A stretch of DNA of 13,560 bases from Alphaproteobacteria bacterium (GCA_017546885.1 JAFYRQ010000068.1:1-13560); one strand, 5' to 3'; counted from the first letter of the stretch, positions 1 to 8,035 are shown. Notes: generated by a model from the sequence alone, not told the origin. Program-made: numbers and translations.

Positions 1-424
1 GGAGTTGCACCGCATCATCGGTCATTTCTTTGATAACCTCGACCTTTGGACGCTTGCTTACGTTGTAGTACTTCACCTGAAGCTTGGCCGAATAGTTATC
101 AATTCCGCGCTGCTTCATGAAATACTTACGACATCGGAAAGGCAAAAATACCTCTATCCATCCGGACAAAGCCTGCATGGCTTCGCTAAAGACGTCGATA
201 CCCATGTCCCACATCATCTTTGCAGCTGTTCTAGGAGCGAAAATCGCCCAGAGCAAAAATGCTACCGGGTTGTAGATGAAAAGGAACATCGCAATCAATG
301 CGATAGCGATGATAATACCCTTACCTAACCACACGATGCCATCCCAGCATCTTACAAGCCCGCGACCGCAAGCTCTAAAAAAGTTTCTTACTCTCTTGTT
401 GTTTGTTTTGTTTTCTGTTGCCAT
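1..424 (-). CDS. Unrecognised membrane protein, N-terminal part (runs off window)
   Basis: An open frame of 141 codons starts at ATG 424-422 and has no stop before the left edge, so it is C-terminally truncated by the window. The first ~28 residues are polar and basic (MATENKTNNKRVRN...). Residues ~29-63 are strongly hydrophobic (GIIIAIALIAMFLFI core, then NPVAFLLWAIFAP), suggesting one long or two short membrane segments. Residues 64-141 are mixed and basic, with a Cys-Arg pair near 98 and a KYYNVSKRPKVEV stretch, and may be a cytoplasmic domain. No Shine-Dalgarno is obvious before the ATG; a short ORF ends 4 bases upstream, so coupled translation is possible. The stretch is about 46% G+C and uses many C- or G-ending codons (AAC, AAG, ATC, TTC), unlike the genes to its right, which hints at acquisition or different selection. 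I do not recognise the family. The uninterrupted frame with a membrane-protein pattern behind a consensus promoter supports a real gene. Confidence 0.7.
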   Translation of the reverse strand, partial: MATENKTNNKRVRNFFRACGRGLVRCWDGIVWLGKGIIIAIALIAMFLFIYNPVAFLLWAIFAPRTAAKMMWDMGIDVFSEAMQALSGWIEVFLPFRCRKYFMKQRGIDNYSAKLQVKYYNVSKRPKVEVIKEMTDDAVQL

Positions 425-428
425 AATA

Positions 429-521
429 TCATATTTTTAATGGCGCCCAAGTCTCCGTTTGGGTTAATCTTGGTAAGCTGTCAGGGAGACGTGATAAAAT
501 CACTTCAGACAACTGTTTCAT
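429..521 (-). CDS. Possible 30-residue leader ORF
   Basis: ATG at 521-519 opens a 30-codon frame ending in TGA at 431-429, with 4 bases between this stop and the ATG of the membrane-protein gene (TGATATTATG). The peptide begins MKQLSEVILSRLPDSLPRL and ends in TETWAPLKI. It lies wholly inside the leader downstream of the consensus promoter. No convincing Shine-Dalgarno precedes the ATG (only GAAG about 9 bases upstream). The same DNA also holds the two inverted repeats at 446-463 and 476-514, so it may be leader RNA rather than coding. The close spacing is what suggests a coupled leader peptide. Confidence 0.25.
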   Translation of the reverse strand: MKQLSEVILSRLPDSLPRLTQTETWAPLKI

Positions 522-580
522 CTTGAATTACTTCAATTTCAGCCAAAATTTTCCCATCATCGATTTGAGCAGAACTCAAA
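446..580 (-). promoter_or_regulatory. Structured leader before the left-edge gene (three inverted repeats)
   Basis: Three inverted repeats lie in the ~206 nt between the predicted transcription start and the gene at 424. TTTGAG/CTCAAA is at 564-569/575-580 with a 5-base loop. GTGAT/ATCAC is at 491-495/499-503 around AAA, flanked by a 6-of-7 outer arm at 476-482/508-514. CCCAA/TTGGG is at 446-450/459-463. None is followed by a U-run, so they do not look like intrinsic terminators. GTGATAAAATCAC could equally be a DNA operator half-site pair. Folding as RNA is inferred, not shown. Confidence 0.35.
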
Positions 581-636
581 AAACAACAACCAAAAAATTA
601 ACCTAATAATGAACATATCCGTAATAAAACATCTTC

Positions 637-665
637 ATTATATCGTTTTGTGCAATTTTTGTCAA
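637..665 (-). promoter_or_regulatory. Consensus sigma70 promoter driving the left-edge gene
   Basis: On the minus strand TTGACA (665-660) and TATAAT (642-637) are separated by exactly 17 bp, a 12/12 match to the sigma70 consensus. Transcription would start near 630 and run left into the gene at 424. The -35 box lies 11 bp past the stop of the upstream HAD gene, so the left-edge gene can be expressed independently of the amiC-to-HAD cluster. Full consensus promoters are rare and usually imply strong constitutive expression or tight repression. Confidence 0.75.
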
Positions 666-676
666 GATTGATAATG

Positions 677-1159
677 TTAATTTTTATTTAAAATAAAATC
701 TTCAATTTCTTTTAGTGTTTCAGCGGCTGACTCACTAAAATCAATGACTTTTGAACCTATCTCACAAGTTGAAGTTTTTGAATTATAAAGGCAAAACGGA
801 GTTGAAAAATTTTTGCCGTATTCAAAAGTATCATCAATTTGAATATCTATATTATGTTCTAAACAATACTCAGCTTTCGCTTTATTCCACAATTCGTCCG
901 GAACCTTAAAGTTACCGTTTTCAAAATATGTTACTTTTCCGTGACTGGCAAAATGTTCTAAAAGCGAAAATATTGCCGTATATTTTATTTGCCACGCATC
1001 TAAAAAATTTTTCTCAACCAAGTACGGTCCGCCTGATATGACATATATTTCATAATCTTTATCAAATGCCAATGTCGTCAAATCACGAAAAAAAGCCGGA
1101 GCCTCGGTAATCACTCCATGAAAATCTATCCCTATTCGTAATTGACGTTTAGAACCCAT
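677..1159 (-). CDS. Small HAD-superfamily-like protein
   Basis: A 160-residue soluble protein with a minimal HAD layout. Motif I is IGIDFHGVIT with the candidate nucleophile Asp12, motif II is YVISGG (Ser42), a possible motif-III Lys lies among the Lys of NKAKAEY near 93-95, and motif IV is IDIQIDDT with Asp109-Asp110. The spacing and length fit a cap-less or small-cap phosphatase such as a nucleotidase-like HAD; substrate unknown. Motif I has His at the +2 position, where HAD phosphatases carry the general-acid Asp, so phosphatase activity is uncertain. The ATG at 1159 is preferred because GAGGAAGAAG lies directly before it; an upstream in-frame TTG at 1177 would add six residues. The gene overlaps the 3' end of the AsmA-like gene by 11 bases, which points to coupled translation and membership of the same operon. 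It is the last gene of the cluster. No terminator hairpin is visible after the stop. Confidence 0.8.
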   Translation of the reverse strand: MGSKRQLRIGIDFHGVITEAPAFFRDLTTLAFDKDYEIYVISGGPYLVEKNFLDAWQIKYTAIFSLLEHFASHGKVTYFENGNFKVPDELWNKAKAEYCLEHNIDIQIDDTFEYGKNFSTPFCLYNSKTSTCEIGSKVIDFSESAAETLKEIEDFILNKN

Positions 1160-4100
1160 CTTCTTCCTCTTCTCCAAAAACAGATGCCACAGCCTCTTTC
1201 AGCGAATTCGGACTTAATGCCGATAACGGATTAAAGCTTACCTCAGCCTCAGATGAACTTCCGGAAATAGAATAGTTTGCAGCAAATACCGTACCGTCTT
1301 TTCCGGCCAACAAATTTCCGACTAACGGAATGCTGCCGATAAGCGTATTTAATCCGTAAGCCGGAGCAAACATTCCTTCCATACTTATCGCATCATTGTT
1401 CATATTATAAGCACCGGTTAAAGTAATTCCCAAAACATTGCCGTAAGCTTTTGCCTTGTTTACATATAGTATTTTGTTTTGATATTTAAACGGAGCATCA
1501 AAATGCGAAAACTTCATTCCTTCGCCACGAAGCATATCCACCATTCCGCTAAATGAAGCAACCGTTAACAATTTTGCCAAAGCCGGAGTGTTGTGAATAC
1601 TAAAATCTCGTATTTTGGCATGACCGATTAATTCTTTATCTGCTCCCATTTTTGCTTCTATATGCAAATTTCCTCCGTGCATATCTTTGTATAAACGCAA
1701 AAATCTTAATGTATTACCGGCGGCATTACTATCAATAGTCAAATAATATTCCTTATTCGGCTTCGGAACATAATCAAATTTCAAAGTCATATTCTTATTG
1801 TTATCATAGTTACCGATAAGATGAATTTCATTTACACCGATACCGTTTATAAGCTTTATGTTTCCTGCAAAATTGGTAACAGCAACATCCGGATTACTCC
1901 ACAATCTGTTAACCGCAATATTAATGTCCATATTCGGAGTGCTTTTTAAATCAGTCTCTGATTTAGACGGTTCTTTTTGTTCTGCTTCATCTCTGGTATC
2001 AAAAAACGGAGATAAGTCATAACTGCTACCCGAAATATTGATGGTAATTTTATTTTCTTTATCATTAGAAAAATCTATTTGAGCTCGAGCATTGGTTTTC
2101 GGACCTTTTACATCGTTTATATCAATTTGTTTTAAGCGATTTTTCTTATCAAAATTAACCTTTCCTCCAAGCGAAAAATCTTTTTTGGTTAAAGAAAATT
2201 GCGGAATAGACTGTAATTTACCGTTTTTGAACATTAATGTAGATTTTAATTCGCCTTTTTCATCAAGCGGTTTTACAAAGCCCAAAAAACTGTAATTTAA
2301 TATCGAATGTTTTAAATCCCCGTTTATATCAATTTTATACCCATCTTTTGTAGGAATTGACAAAGCATCTATATCAATATGCCCGTCAACATAAGGTTTG
2401 CTCAAAACGCTCACGGAAATACCAAACTTTTTAGCTATTGCTTCGTCTAATTGCAATTTTACCCGATATTGGCTCAGATTATCCTTATCAGGCTTAAAAC
2501 GTTCATTCCAAGATATTGTCAGCGGAATATCATCAAAAACGGCATCTCCGTCCACCAACAAGCCGTTATTATCTACATATAATTTTAATTCTTTAGCCTT
2601 AACCGATTTTCCGTTATAAACATCGGCAATTTCAACATCAAACAGTTTTGAATTTACTTTTACAAAAACGTCTTTATACCCCAAATTTCGCTTTAACTCA
2701 AAATCAAGTTGCAAATCTGTTTCCGCATTTCCTTTTAATATGTCCGGTTTCAATCCGAGTTGTGACGCAAATTCTAACGGAGGATGGTCAATTAATTTTA
2801 GCGCATCGGTAATTGAAGAATTAGATACTAAATTTATACTTATATAATTATGCTCTTCGCCTAAACCATATATTCGCACATTTCCGGTATCAAGCAATGC
2901 TCCGTTAGATTTAGCCTTATCTAAAGCAATTTCTATGGCACCGGGCATAACCTTAAATTCACCATAAACATTCGTAACCATCGGCATGGTATTAATATAG
3001 CGAAGATTAGAATCCTCAATATATGCACCACCGCTTATATTTTTAAACCCGATACTTTTTGTTTTTTCATCATAGCCGAAATCAAATTCAAAATGTGCAT
3101 TTTCGGCCTTTCCGCCAAAGATACTGTCTTTACACCACTCCCAAGCTGCCGGAGCAATATATCTCGGCCAATATATATATAAATCATTTAAGCCCAAAGC
3201 CTTAATATCCGCAGTCAATTTTAGCTTCAAATCTTTCATTGATGATTGCAACAATAAAGGTTCAAGACCTGTTGCCATAAAACCTAATTTTACCTTTTGT
3301 TCGCCCAAATTAAAATCGGCATCTTTAATCTCTAACTTATTAAGTCCGCCGGAAATATTACCGTCTAAAACAAAAGATGAAATATCATATTTTGAAGCCT
3401 CATCAGATGAAAAAGCTATACTTCCTTTGCTTCCTTCAAACTGAAAATGTATGTCTTTTATTGCATGTTCAATCGCACTACGCAAATTTTTTCTGTTTTT
3501 TGCAAATTCATTAAAATCTATCAATGTCGAAATATTACCGCTGACCGGAAGATTAATTTGATACATTTTAGACTTTGTTTCTTCATCAACATAATTATTT
3601 ATGACATCGGAAGGAATCAAATCATCAAAATATGCTTTTAATACCAATTTATTGTCCGTAGCCCTGTAACCGGCTTCAAGTCCGGCATGAACAACTGTTT
3701 TTCCTAAATACAAAAGAGAACTGATATCGGTAGAAATGTCGCCTAAACCACGTTCAAAATTATAGTTTAATTCTTTTAATATCCATTTTCTTCCTAAATC
3801 AACTTCATGAAACTCAACCTCTCCTTCCGTTATGGAAATATTATTAATATAGCTTTCGGCATAAGTTTTATCTTCAGAATTGAATCGTTCCATAAATTCT
3901 TCAAATTGAGTAAAATAATAATTTATCTTTTTCTCGGTTATGCGAGAAGCTTCATCTTGTTCTTTAAGACCGTACGTAGTAAAAATATAAACCGACGGTT
4001 TTTCCATATTAATCGACGACGGAGCAATCACACCTTGCAGTAACGCCGCAATACTAAACGATACTGAAGTTCGGGGAGCGGAAAAGCGAAAAGCATTGTC

Positions 4101-4364
4101 CGTACTTTTGTAAACAACATTATTTGCTATGATTTTTAACGGTTTTACCGAACGGACCAATTCGATATTTACGCTTTCAACCGAAACTTCCGCTTCTTCA
4201 CTGTCAGGATTGAGAGCTGCAATAATATAAGGTTTCAAAAAGGGAACAGATATCGGACCACGATATAGTTGCCACATAAAAAATATGAACATCAACAAAA
4301 TCGCAACGATGATGTAATCAAAAATTTTACGGCCGATATAGTGCCTGCTTGAAACTTTTTTCAT
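1149..4364 (-). CDS. AsmA/YhdP-like envelope protein (DUF3971/AsmA C-terminal type)
   Basis: A 1071-residue protein with a single N-terminal membrane anchor (residues ~14-34, YIIVAILLMFIFFMWQL), then a long beta-rich region with no other membrane segment, so the bulk should be periplasmic. The C-terminal block (~921-1064) carries the pattern of the YhdP/AsmA C-terminal domain: TPALAKLLTVASF, a GEGMKF turn, YGNVLGITLTG, EGMFAPAYGLN, IGSIPLVGNLL and FNPLSALSP. In E. coli, AsmA-family proteins such as YhdP and TamB span the periplasm and are implicated in phospholipid transport to the outer membrane; that role here is inferred from family resemblance. The protein ends in an acidic EEEEDGF tail that also encodes the ribosome binding site of the next gene. 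The ATG follows the prfB TAG with no gap, so translation is probably coupled to RF2 termination. Exact subfamily (YhdP, AsmA or TamB) is not settled by eye; YhdP-like is most likely. Confidence 0.85.
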   Translation of the reverse strand: MKKVSSRHYIGRKIFDYIIVAILLMFIFFMWQLYRGPISVPFLKPYIIAALNPDSEEAEVSVESVNIELVRSVKPLKIIANNVVYKSTDNAFRFSAPRTSVSFSIAALLQGVIAPSSINMEKPSVYIFTTYGLKEQDEASRITEKKINYYFTQFEEFMERFNSEDKTYAESYINNISITEGEVEFHEVDLGRKWILKELNYNFERGLGDISTDISSLLYLGKTVVHAGLEAGYRATDNKLVLKAYFDDLIPSDVINNYVDEETKSKMYQINLPVSGNISTLIDFNEFAKNRKNLRSAIEHAIKDIHFQFEGSKGSIAFSSDEASKYDISSFVLDGNISGGLNKLEIKDADFNLGEQKVKLGFMATGLEPLLLQSSMKDLKLKLTADIKALGLNDLYIYWPRYIAPAAWEWCKDSIFGGKAENAHFEFDFGYDEKTKSIGFKNISGGAYIEDSNLRYINTMPMVTNVYGEFKVMPGAIEIALDKAKSNGALLDTGNVRIYGLGEEHNYISINLVSNSSITDALKLIDHPPLEFASQLGLKPDILKGNAETDLQLDFELKRNLGYKDVFVKVNSKLFDVEIADVYNGKSVKAKELKLYVDNNGLLVDGDAVFDDIPLTISWNERFKPDKDNLSQYRVKLQLDEAIAKKFGISVSVLSKPYVDGHIDIDALSIPTKDGYKIDINGDLKHSILNYSFLGFVKPLDEKGELKSTLMFKNGKLQSIPQFSLTKKDFSLGGKVNFDKKNRLKQIDINDVKGPKTNARAQIDFSNDKENKITINISGSSYDLSPFFDTRDEAEQKEPSKSETDLKSTPNMDINIAVNRLWSNPDVAVTNFAGNIKLINGIGVNEIHLIGNYDNNKNMTLKFDYVPKPNKEYYLTIDSNAAGNTLRFLRLYKDMHGGNLHIEAKMGADKELIGHAKIRDFSIHNTPALAKLLTVASFSGMVDMLRGEGMKFSHFDAPFKYQNKILYVNKAKAYGNVLGITLTGAYNMNNDAISMEGMFAPAYGLNTLIGSIPLVGNLLAGKDGTVFAANYSISGSSSEAEVSFNPLSALSPNSLKEAVASVFGEEEEDGF

Positions 4365-5466
4365 CTATTTTGCAACCTTATCCGCCAATGCTGCTTCTAA
4401 AAACAAATCTATATCTCCGTCTAACACCGATTTTGTATCCGATGTTTCAACTTCGGTACGCAAGTCTTTAACCATTTTATACGGTTGTAAAACATACGAG
4501 CGAATTTGATACCCCCAACCGTTATCTCCTTGATTATCCCATTGACCTTGCGCAGCATCTTCCCTTTTCTTCAACTCAATTTCATATAATCTGGCTCGCA
4601 ACATTTTCCAAGCGGCTTCTCTGTTTTGAAATTGTGAACGTTGGTTTTGGCATTGAACAACTATTCCGGTCGGAATATGAGTAATACGAACGGCGGAATC
4701 TGTTTTATTGATGTGTTGTCCGCCGGCTCCGGAAGCTCGATATGTATCAATTCTGCAATCAGACTCGTTTACTTCGATATTAATTTCATCATCAATATCA
4801 GGATAAACACCAACCGAAGCAAAACTGGTGTGCCTTCTTGCATTACTGTCAAACGGGGAGATACGAACCAAACGATGAACTCCGCTCTCTGATTTTAACC
4901 AACCGTACGCATTATGTCCGATAATTTTAACCGTAGCCGACTTAATTCCGGCAACATCACCTTCTGCTTCTTCAACATATTCTACTTTATATTGGTGAGC
5001 CTCTGCCCAACGTGTATACATACGCAAAAGCATTTCAGCCCAATCTTGAGCTTCGGTTCCGCCGCTTCCCGAGTGAACTTCTAAAAAGGCATTGTTGGCA
5101 TCAACTTCACCGCTTAATAAAGCCTCTAACTCTCCTCTGCGTCCTTTAGCCTTCAGCTCTTGCATTTGCAGAATAATTTCATCAATCATATCCTGATTTT
5201 CTTCAAGCTCGGCCAATTCACACAATTCTACCAAATCCTGACGATTTTTTTCCAAATCATCGATAACGTTAATATCGGCTTCAAGCTTATTTTTTTCGCT
5301 TAAAAGTTTTTGAGCTTTTTGTGCATCGTTCCACAAATCCGGATCAGAAGTCAAATTTTGCAATTCATCCAAACGGATAATCGCATTATCATAGTCAAAG
5401 AGACCTCCTCAGCAATGCAACCGATTGCTTGATTTCTTCATTTAAATTGTATATTTCTGCTTGCAC
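4365..5466 (-). CDS. prfB: Peptide chain release factor 2, with programmed +1 frameshift
   Basis: RF2 recognises UGA and UAA and triggers peptide release. Reading starts at GTG 5466-5464, eight bases after AAGGA, runs 23 codons to CTT (5400-5398), meets an in-frame TGA (5397-5395), then shifts +1 past T5397 to GAC (5396-5394) and continues to TAG at 4367-4365, giving 366 residues against 365 in E. coli. In this numbering the codon-recognition tripeptide SPF is at ~203-205 and the catalytic GGQ at ~248-250 (SGAGGQHINKTDSAVR), both intact. The N-terminal helical domain 1 spans ~1-120. The gene starts 21 bp after the mrcA stop and its stop abuts the AsmA-like ATG, so it is mid-operon. The frameshift makes production depend inversely on RF2 activity, as known for this family. 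Annotating only the long open frame would lose 31 residues. Confidence 0.97.
5394..5409 (-). promoter_or_regulatory. prfB: prfB programmed +1 frameshift site
   Basis: Minus-strand AGG AGG TCT CTT TGA C. The internal Shine-Dalgarno AGGAGG (5409-5404) matches anti-SD perfectly and lies three bases before the slippery CTT, with TGA followed by C, a weak termination context. This is the same geometry as the E. coli element (AGGGGG TAT CTT TGA C). The flanking residues also fit family RF2: frame 0 ends ...LLRRSL and the shifted frame resumes DYDNA. Confidence 0.96.
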
Positions 5467-5487
5467 CTTATTATTCCTTATATGCAA

Positions 5488-7959
5488 TTAATATTGTGTA
5501 CCAAGTTGAAAACTGTCTTCTTCCGTCGTATTACCGAAGGTTTTGTAACTTCCTTCATCTGCCGGTTCTTTATTTTCTTCATCTTCATCATTACCGCCGA
5601 TAACACGTTGAGATGCTTTAGAAAAATCGAACTCCGGTTTAAGAGCTTCGGTAATCACAACCTTATCGCTCGGTTGTGCCGGCTTTCCTGTCTCATAGTT
5701 AATACGAACAAGCTTTATACCGGCAGGAATACGAAATGCCGTATCAGGCTGTCCTTTTAATGCTTCTTCCATAAAACGTGAGAATATCGGCAAAGCAACA
5801 CTTGCTCCGGTTTCATATCGACCTAAAGAACGAGGTTCGTCAAAGCCGACATAAGTACCTACAACCAAGTCAGGAGAAAAACCGATAAACCACCCTTCTT
5901 TGTTATCGTTAGTGGTACCTGTTTTTCCTGCCAAATGATGTTTTATATTACGCAACTTCGCACCGGTACCGCGAACTGCAACTCCCTCCAAAATAGAAGT
6001 CATTTGATATGCGGATAAGCTATCAACCAACTGTTCTCTCGTATCCGGCAAATTAGGTATTGTCGGAGAATTCCATACATCATAATTACAATCAACACAA
6101 TTTCGCGTATCATGCTTGAGTATTGTTTGCCCATATCTGTTTTGAATCTGCTCAATGAAATATGGTGTAACTTTCTTTCCGCCGTTGACGATAATGGCAT
6201 AAGCCGAAGTTAAATCAAGAAGATGTGTTTCTCCTGCTCCCAATGACATAGACAACAACTTCGGAAGATTTTTATTTATTCCCATTTTTGCCGCAAAATC
6301 AGAAACCTTATCCATTCCGATATCTTGAGCCAAGCGGACAGTCATCAAATTTCGTGATTTTTCAACACCTTCACGCAAAGTCATCAATCCGTAAAACTTT
6401 TTAGAATAGTTCACCGGCTTCCACTTAGGCAATCCAGGACCTTGATCAAGCACAAACGGAGCATCTAAAATCAAATCGGTCGGAGAATATCCCTCTTCAA
6501 GAGCCGCTAAATATACAAAAGGCTTAAATGCAGAACCGGTTTGACGTTTTGCTTGCGTTACACGATTATACTGTGAACGTTCAAAAGAATATCCGCCTAC
6601 CACTGCCAAAACTTTTCCGGTATGAGGATCAATAGCAACCAATCCGCCGTCAACATTAGGTTCTTGTCTCAAATTATATGTATTTGCCGGAAGCTTTTGT
6701 TGAGCTATTTTATCCTTAGCTACTGCTTCTGCCAAAATAACATCGCCTTTTTTCAGAACTTCGGTTACGGTTTTAGGCGCATCACCGACATATTGGTCAG
6801 GTAAATTTTTTCTTGCCCACGACAATACACTTAAAGGAATGACACCTTTTTTTCCGTCTTTAGTTTCTATTTCTGCTTGAGAAGATGTTACCTTTTTAAC
6901 TATCGCAACTTCCCAATTTTCATCAACACCTTTAGGAGCCTTTATTTCCTCAAATGCTTTTTTATCATCAAGAGGAATATTCGCTAAAGGCCCTCTCCAA
7001 CCATGGCGACGATCATAATTTTGAATTTCTTCTCTAAATATTCTGGTTGCAATATTTTGCAAATGAGGATTGATTGTTGTACGGACAATCAATCCGCCTT
7101 CGTTCAAATAATCTGCCCCGAAACGATTTTGAATTTCGCGACGTACTTCTTCACTGAAATATTCGCTATTCGGCAAATAGCGCCCTTTTCTTTCTACAAC
7201 CGTTAAAGGTTTAGCCTTCGCATCTTCGGCATCAACGGCTTCGATATATCCGTCTTCAAGCATTCTGCCGATAACCCAGTTTCTGCGACCTACAGCAGCA
7301 TCATATTTTGTTTTCGGATTATAATTATTAGGCCCTTTCGGTAAAGCAGCCAAATAAGCAATTTCCTCTATCGAGAGTTTATCAAGCGGTTTCCCGAAAT
7401 AGTTCAAAGCAGCAGCGGCTACTCCGTAAGAACGATTACCCAAATAAATTTCATTTAAATAAAGCTCTAAAATATGATCTTTGCTAAAAGCACTTTCTAT
7501 ACGTTTAGAAATGATAGCTTCTTTAATTTTACGAACATACGATACTTCGGAAGACAGCAAAAAGTTTTTAGCAACTTGTTGTGTGATGGTAGATGCACCT
7601 GCCGGACGACGACCTGTTCCTAAATTTTTTAAGTTACCTAACACTGCTCTGATAATTCCGACATAATCTATACCCGAATGTGAATAAAACTTTTTATCTT
7701 CCGCTGCAATAAACGCATTTTTCACCAAATCAGGAATTGTATCTATCGGCATAAACAAGCGACGTTCCGTAGCATATTCCATCAATAATTGTCCGTCCCC
7801 GGCAAACAAACGGGTAGTAACCGGCGGTTCATATTTTTCAAGCTGATGATAATCGGGCAAATCACGACTGATTCGAGCATACAAAAGCATAAGCACAATA
7901 AGCCCCACAACCGCAAAAAAGAAACATGTACTAAGCAGCGAAGATAAAGTTTTAAACAT
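5488..7959 (-). CDS. mrcA: Penicillin-binding protein 1A (bifunctional transglycosylase/transpeptidase)
   Basis: Polymerises lipid II and cross-links peptidoglycan at the outer face of the inner membrane. Counting from ATG 7959 (823 residues), a membrane anchor lies at ~7-28. The GT51 domain (~50-225) has EDKKFYSHSGID (catalytic Glu87), GASTITQQVAKN, RKIKEA, and ELYLNEIYLG, then YGVAAAALNYFG. An OB-like insert follows (~300-420). The transpeptidase domain (~430-730) has SAFK (Ser476, Lys479), SRN (535-537) and KTGT (679-682), all intact. A Cys-x-x-Cys (CVDC, ~621-624) sits between SRN and KTG. The last ~35 residues are acidic and probably disordered. ATG 7959 is preferred over an in-frame TTG at 7965 because GGA lies 9 bases before the ATG and only 3 before the TTG. 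It is 76 bp downstream of amiC and 21 bp upstream of prfB. Confidence 0.97.
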   Translation of the reverse strand: MFKTLSSLLSTCFFFAVVGLIVLMLLYARISRDLPDYHQLEKYEPPVTTRLFAGDGQLLMEYATERRLFMPIDTIPDLVKNAFIAAEDKKFYSHSGIDYVGIIRAVLGNLKNLGTGRRPAGASTITQQVAKNFLLSSEVSYVRKIKEAIISKRIESAFSKDHILELYLNEIYLGNRSYGVAAAALNYFGKPLDKLSIEEIAYLAALPKGPNNYNPKTKYDAAVGRRNWVIGRMLEDGYIEAVDAEDAKAKPLTVVERKGRYLPNSEYFSEEVRREIQNRFGADYLNEGGLIVRTTINPHLQNIATRIFREEIQNYDRRHGWRGPLANIPLDDKKAFEEIKAPKGVDENWEVAIVKKVTSSQAEIETKDGKKGVIPLSVLSWARKNLPDQYVGDAPKTVTEVLKKGDVILAEAVAKDKIAQQKLPANTYNLRQEPNVDGGLVAIDPHTGKVLAVVGGYSFERSQYNRVTQAKRQTGSAFKPFVYLAALEEGYSPTDLILDAPFVLDQGPGLPKWKPVNYSKKFYGLMTLREGVEKSRNLMTVRLAQDIGMDKVSDFAAKMGINKNLPKLLSMSLGAGETHLLDLTSAYAIIVNGGKKVTPYFIEQIQNRYGQTILKHDTRNCVDCNYDVWNSPTIPNLPDTREQLVDSLSAYQMTSILEGVAVRGTGAKLRNIKHHLAGKTGTTNDNKEGWFIGFSPDLVVGTYVGFDEPRSLGRYETGASVALPIFSRFMEEALKGQPDTAFRIPAGIKLVRINYETGKPAQPSDKVVITEALKPEFDFSKASQRVIGGNDEDEENKEPADEGSYKTFGNTTEEDSFQLGTQY

Positions 7960-8035
7960 ATTCAACTATCCGTTATATTTATTTTTGTTAATCAATAACA
8001 GTTTTTATGATAAACGACAACAATTTTATTTAGTT

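Noticed and set aside
5..328. 107-codon plus-strand frame at the left edge
   Set aside because: It lies antisense to the 141-codon minus-strand frame, which has membrane-protein character and its own promoter. The plus-strand product has no recognisable pattern.
4365..5372. RF2 as a 335-residue protein starting at TTG 5372
   Set aside because: The TTG lies inside the shifted frame; the frameshift element and GTG start at 5466 give a full-length 366-residue RF2.
7986..8000. TGTTA/TAACA inverted repeat in the amiC-mrcA gap as a terminator
   Set aside because: Only 5 bp, AT-rich, and followed on the minus strand by A residues rather than a U-run, so it should not terminate the leftward transcript.
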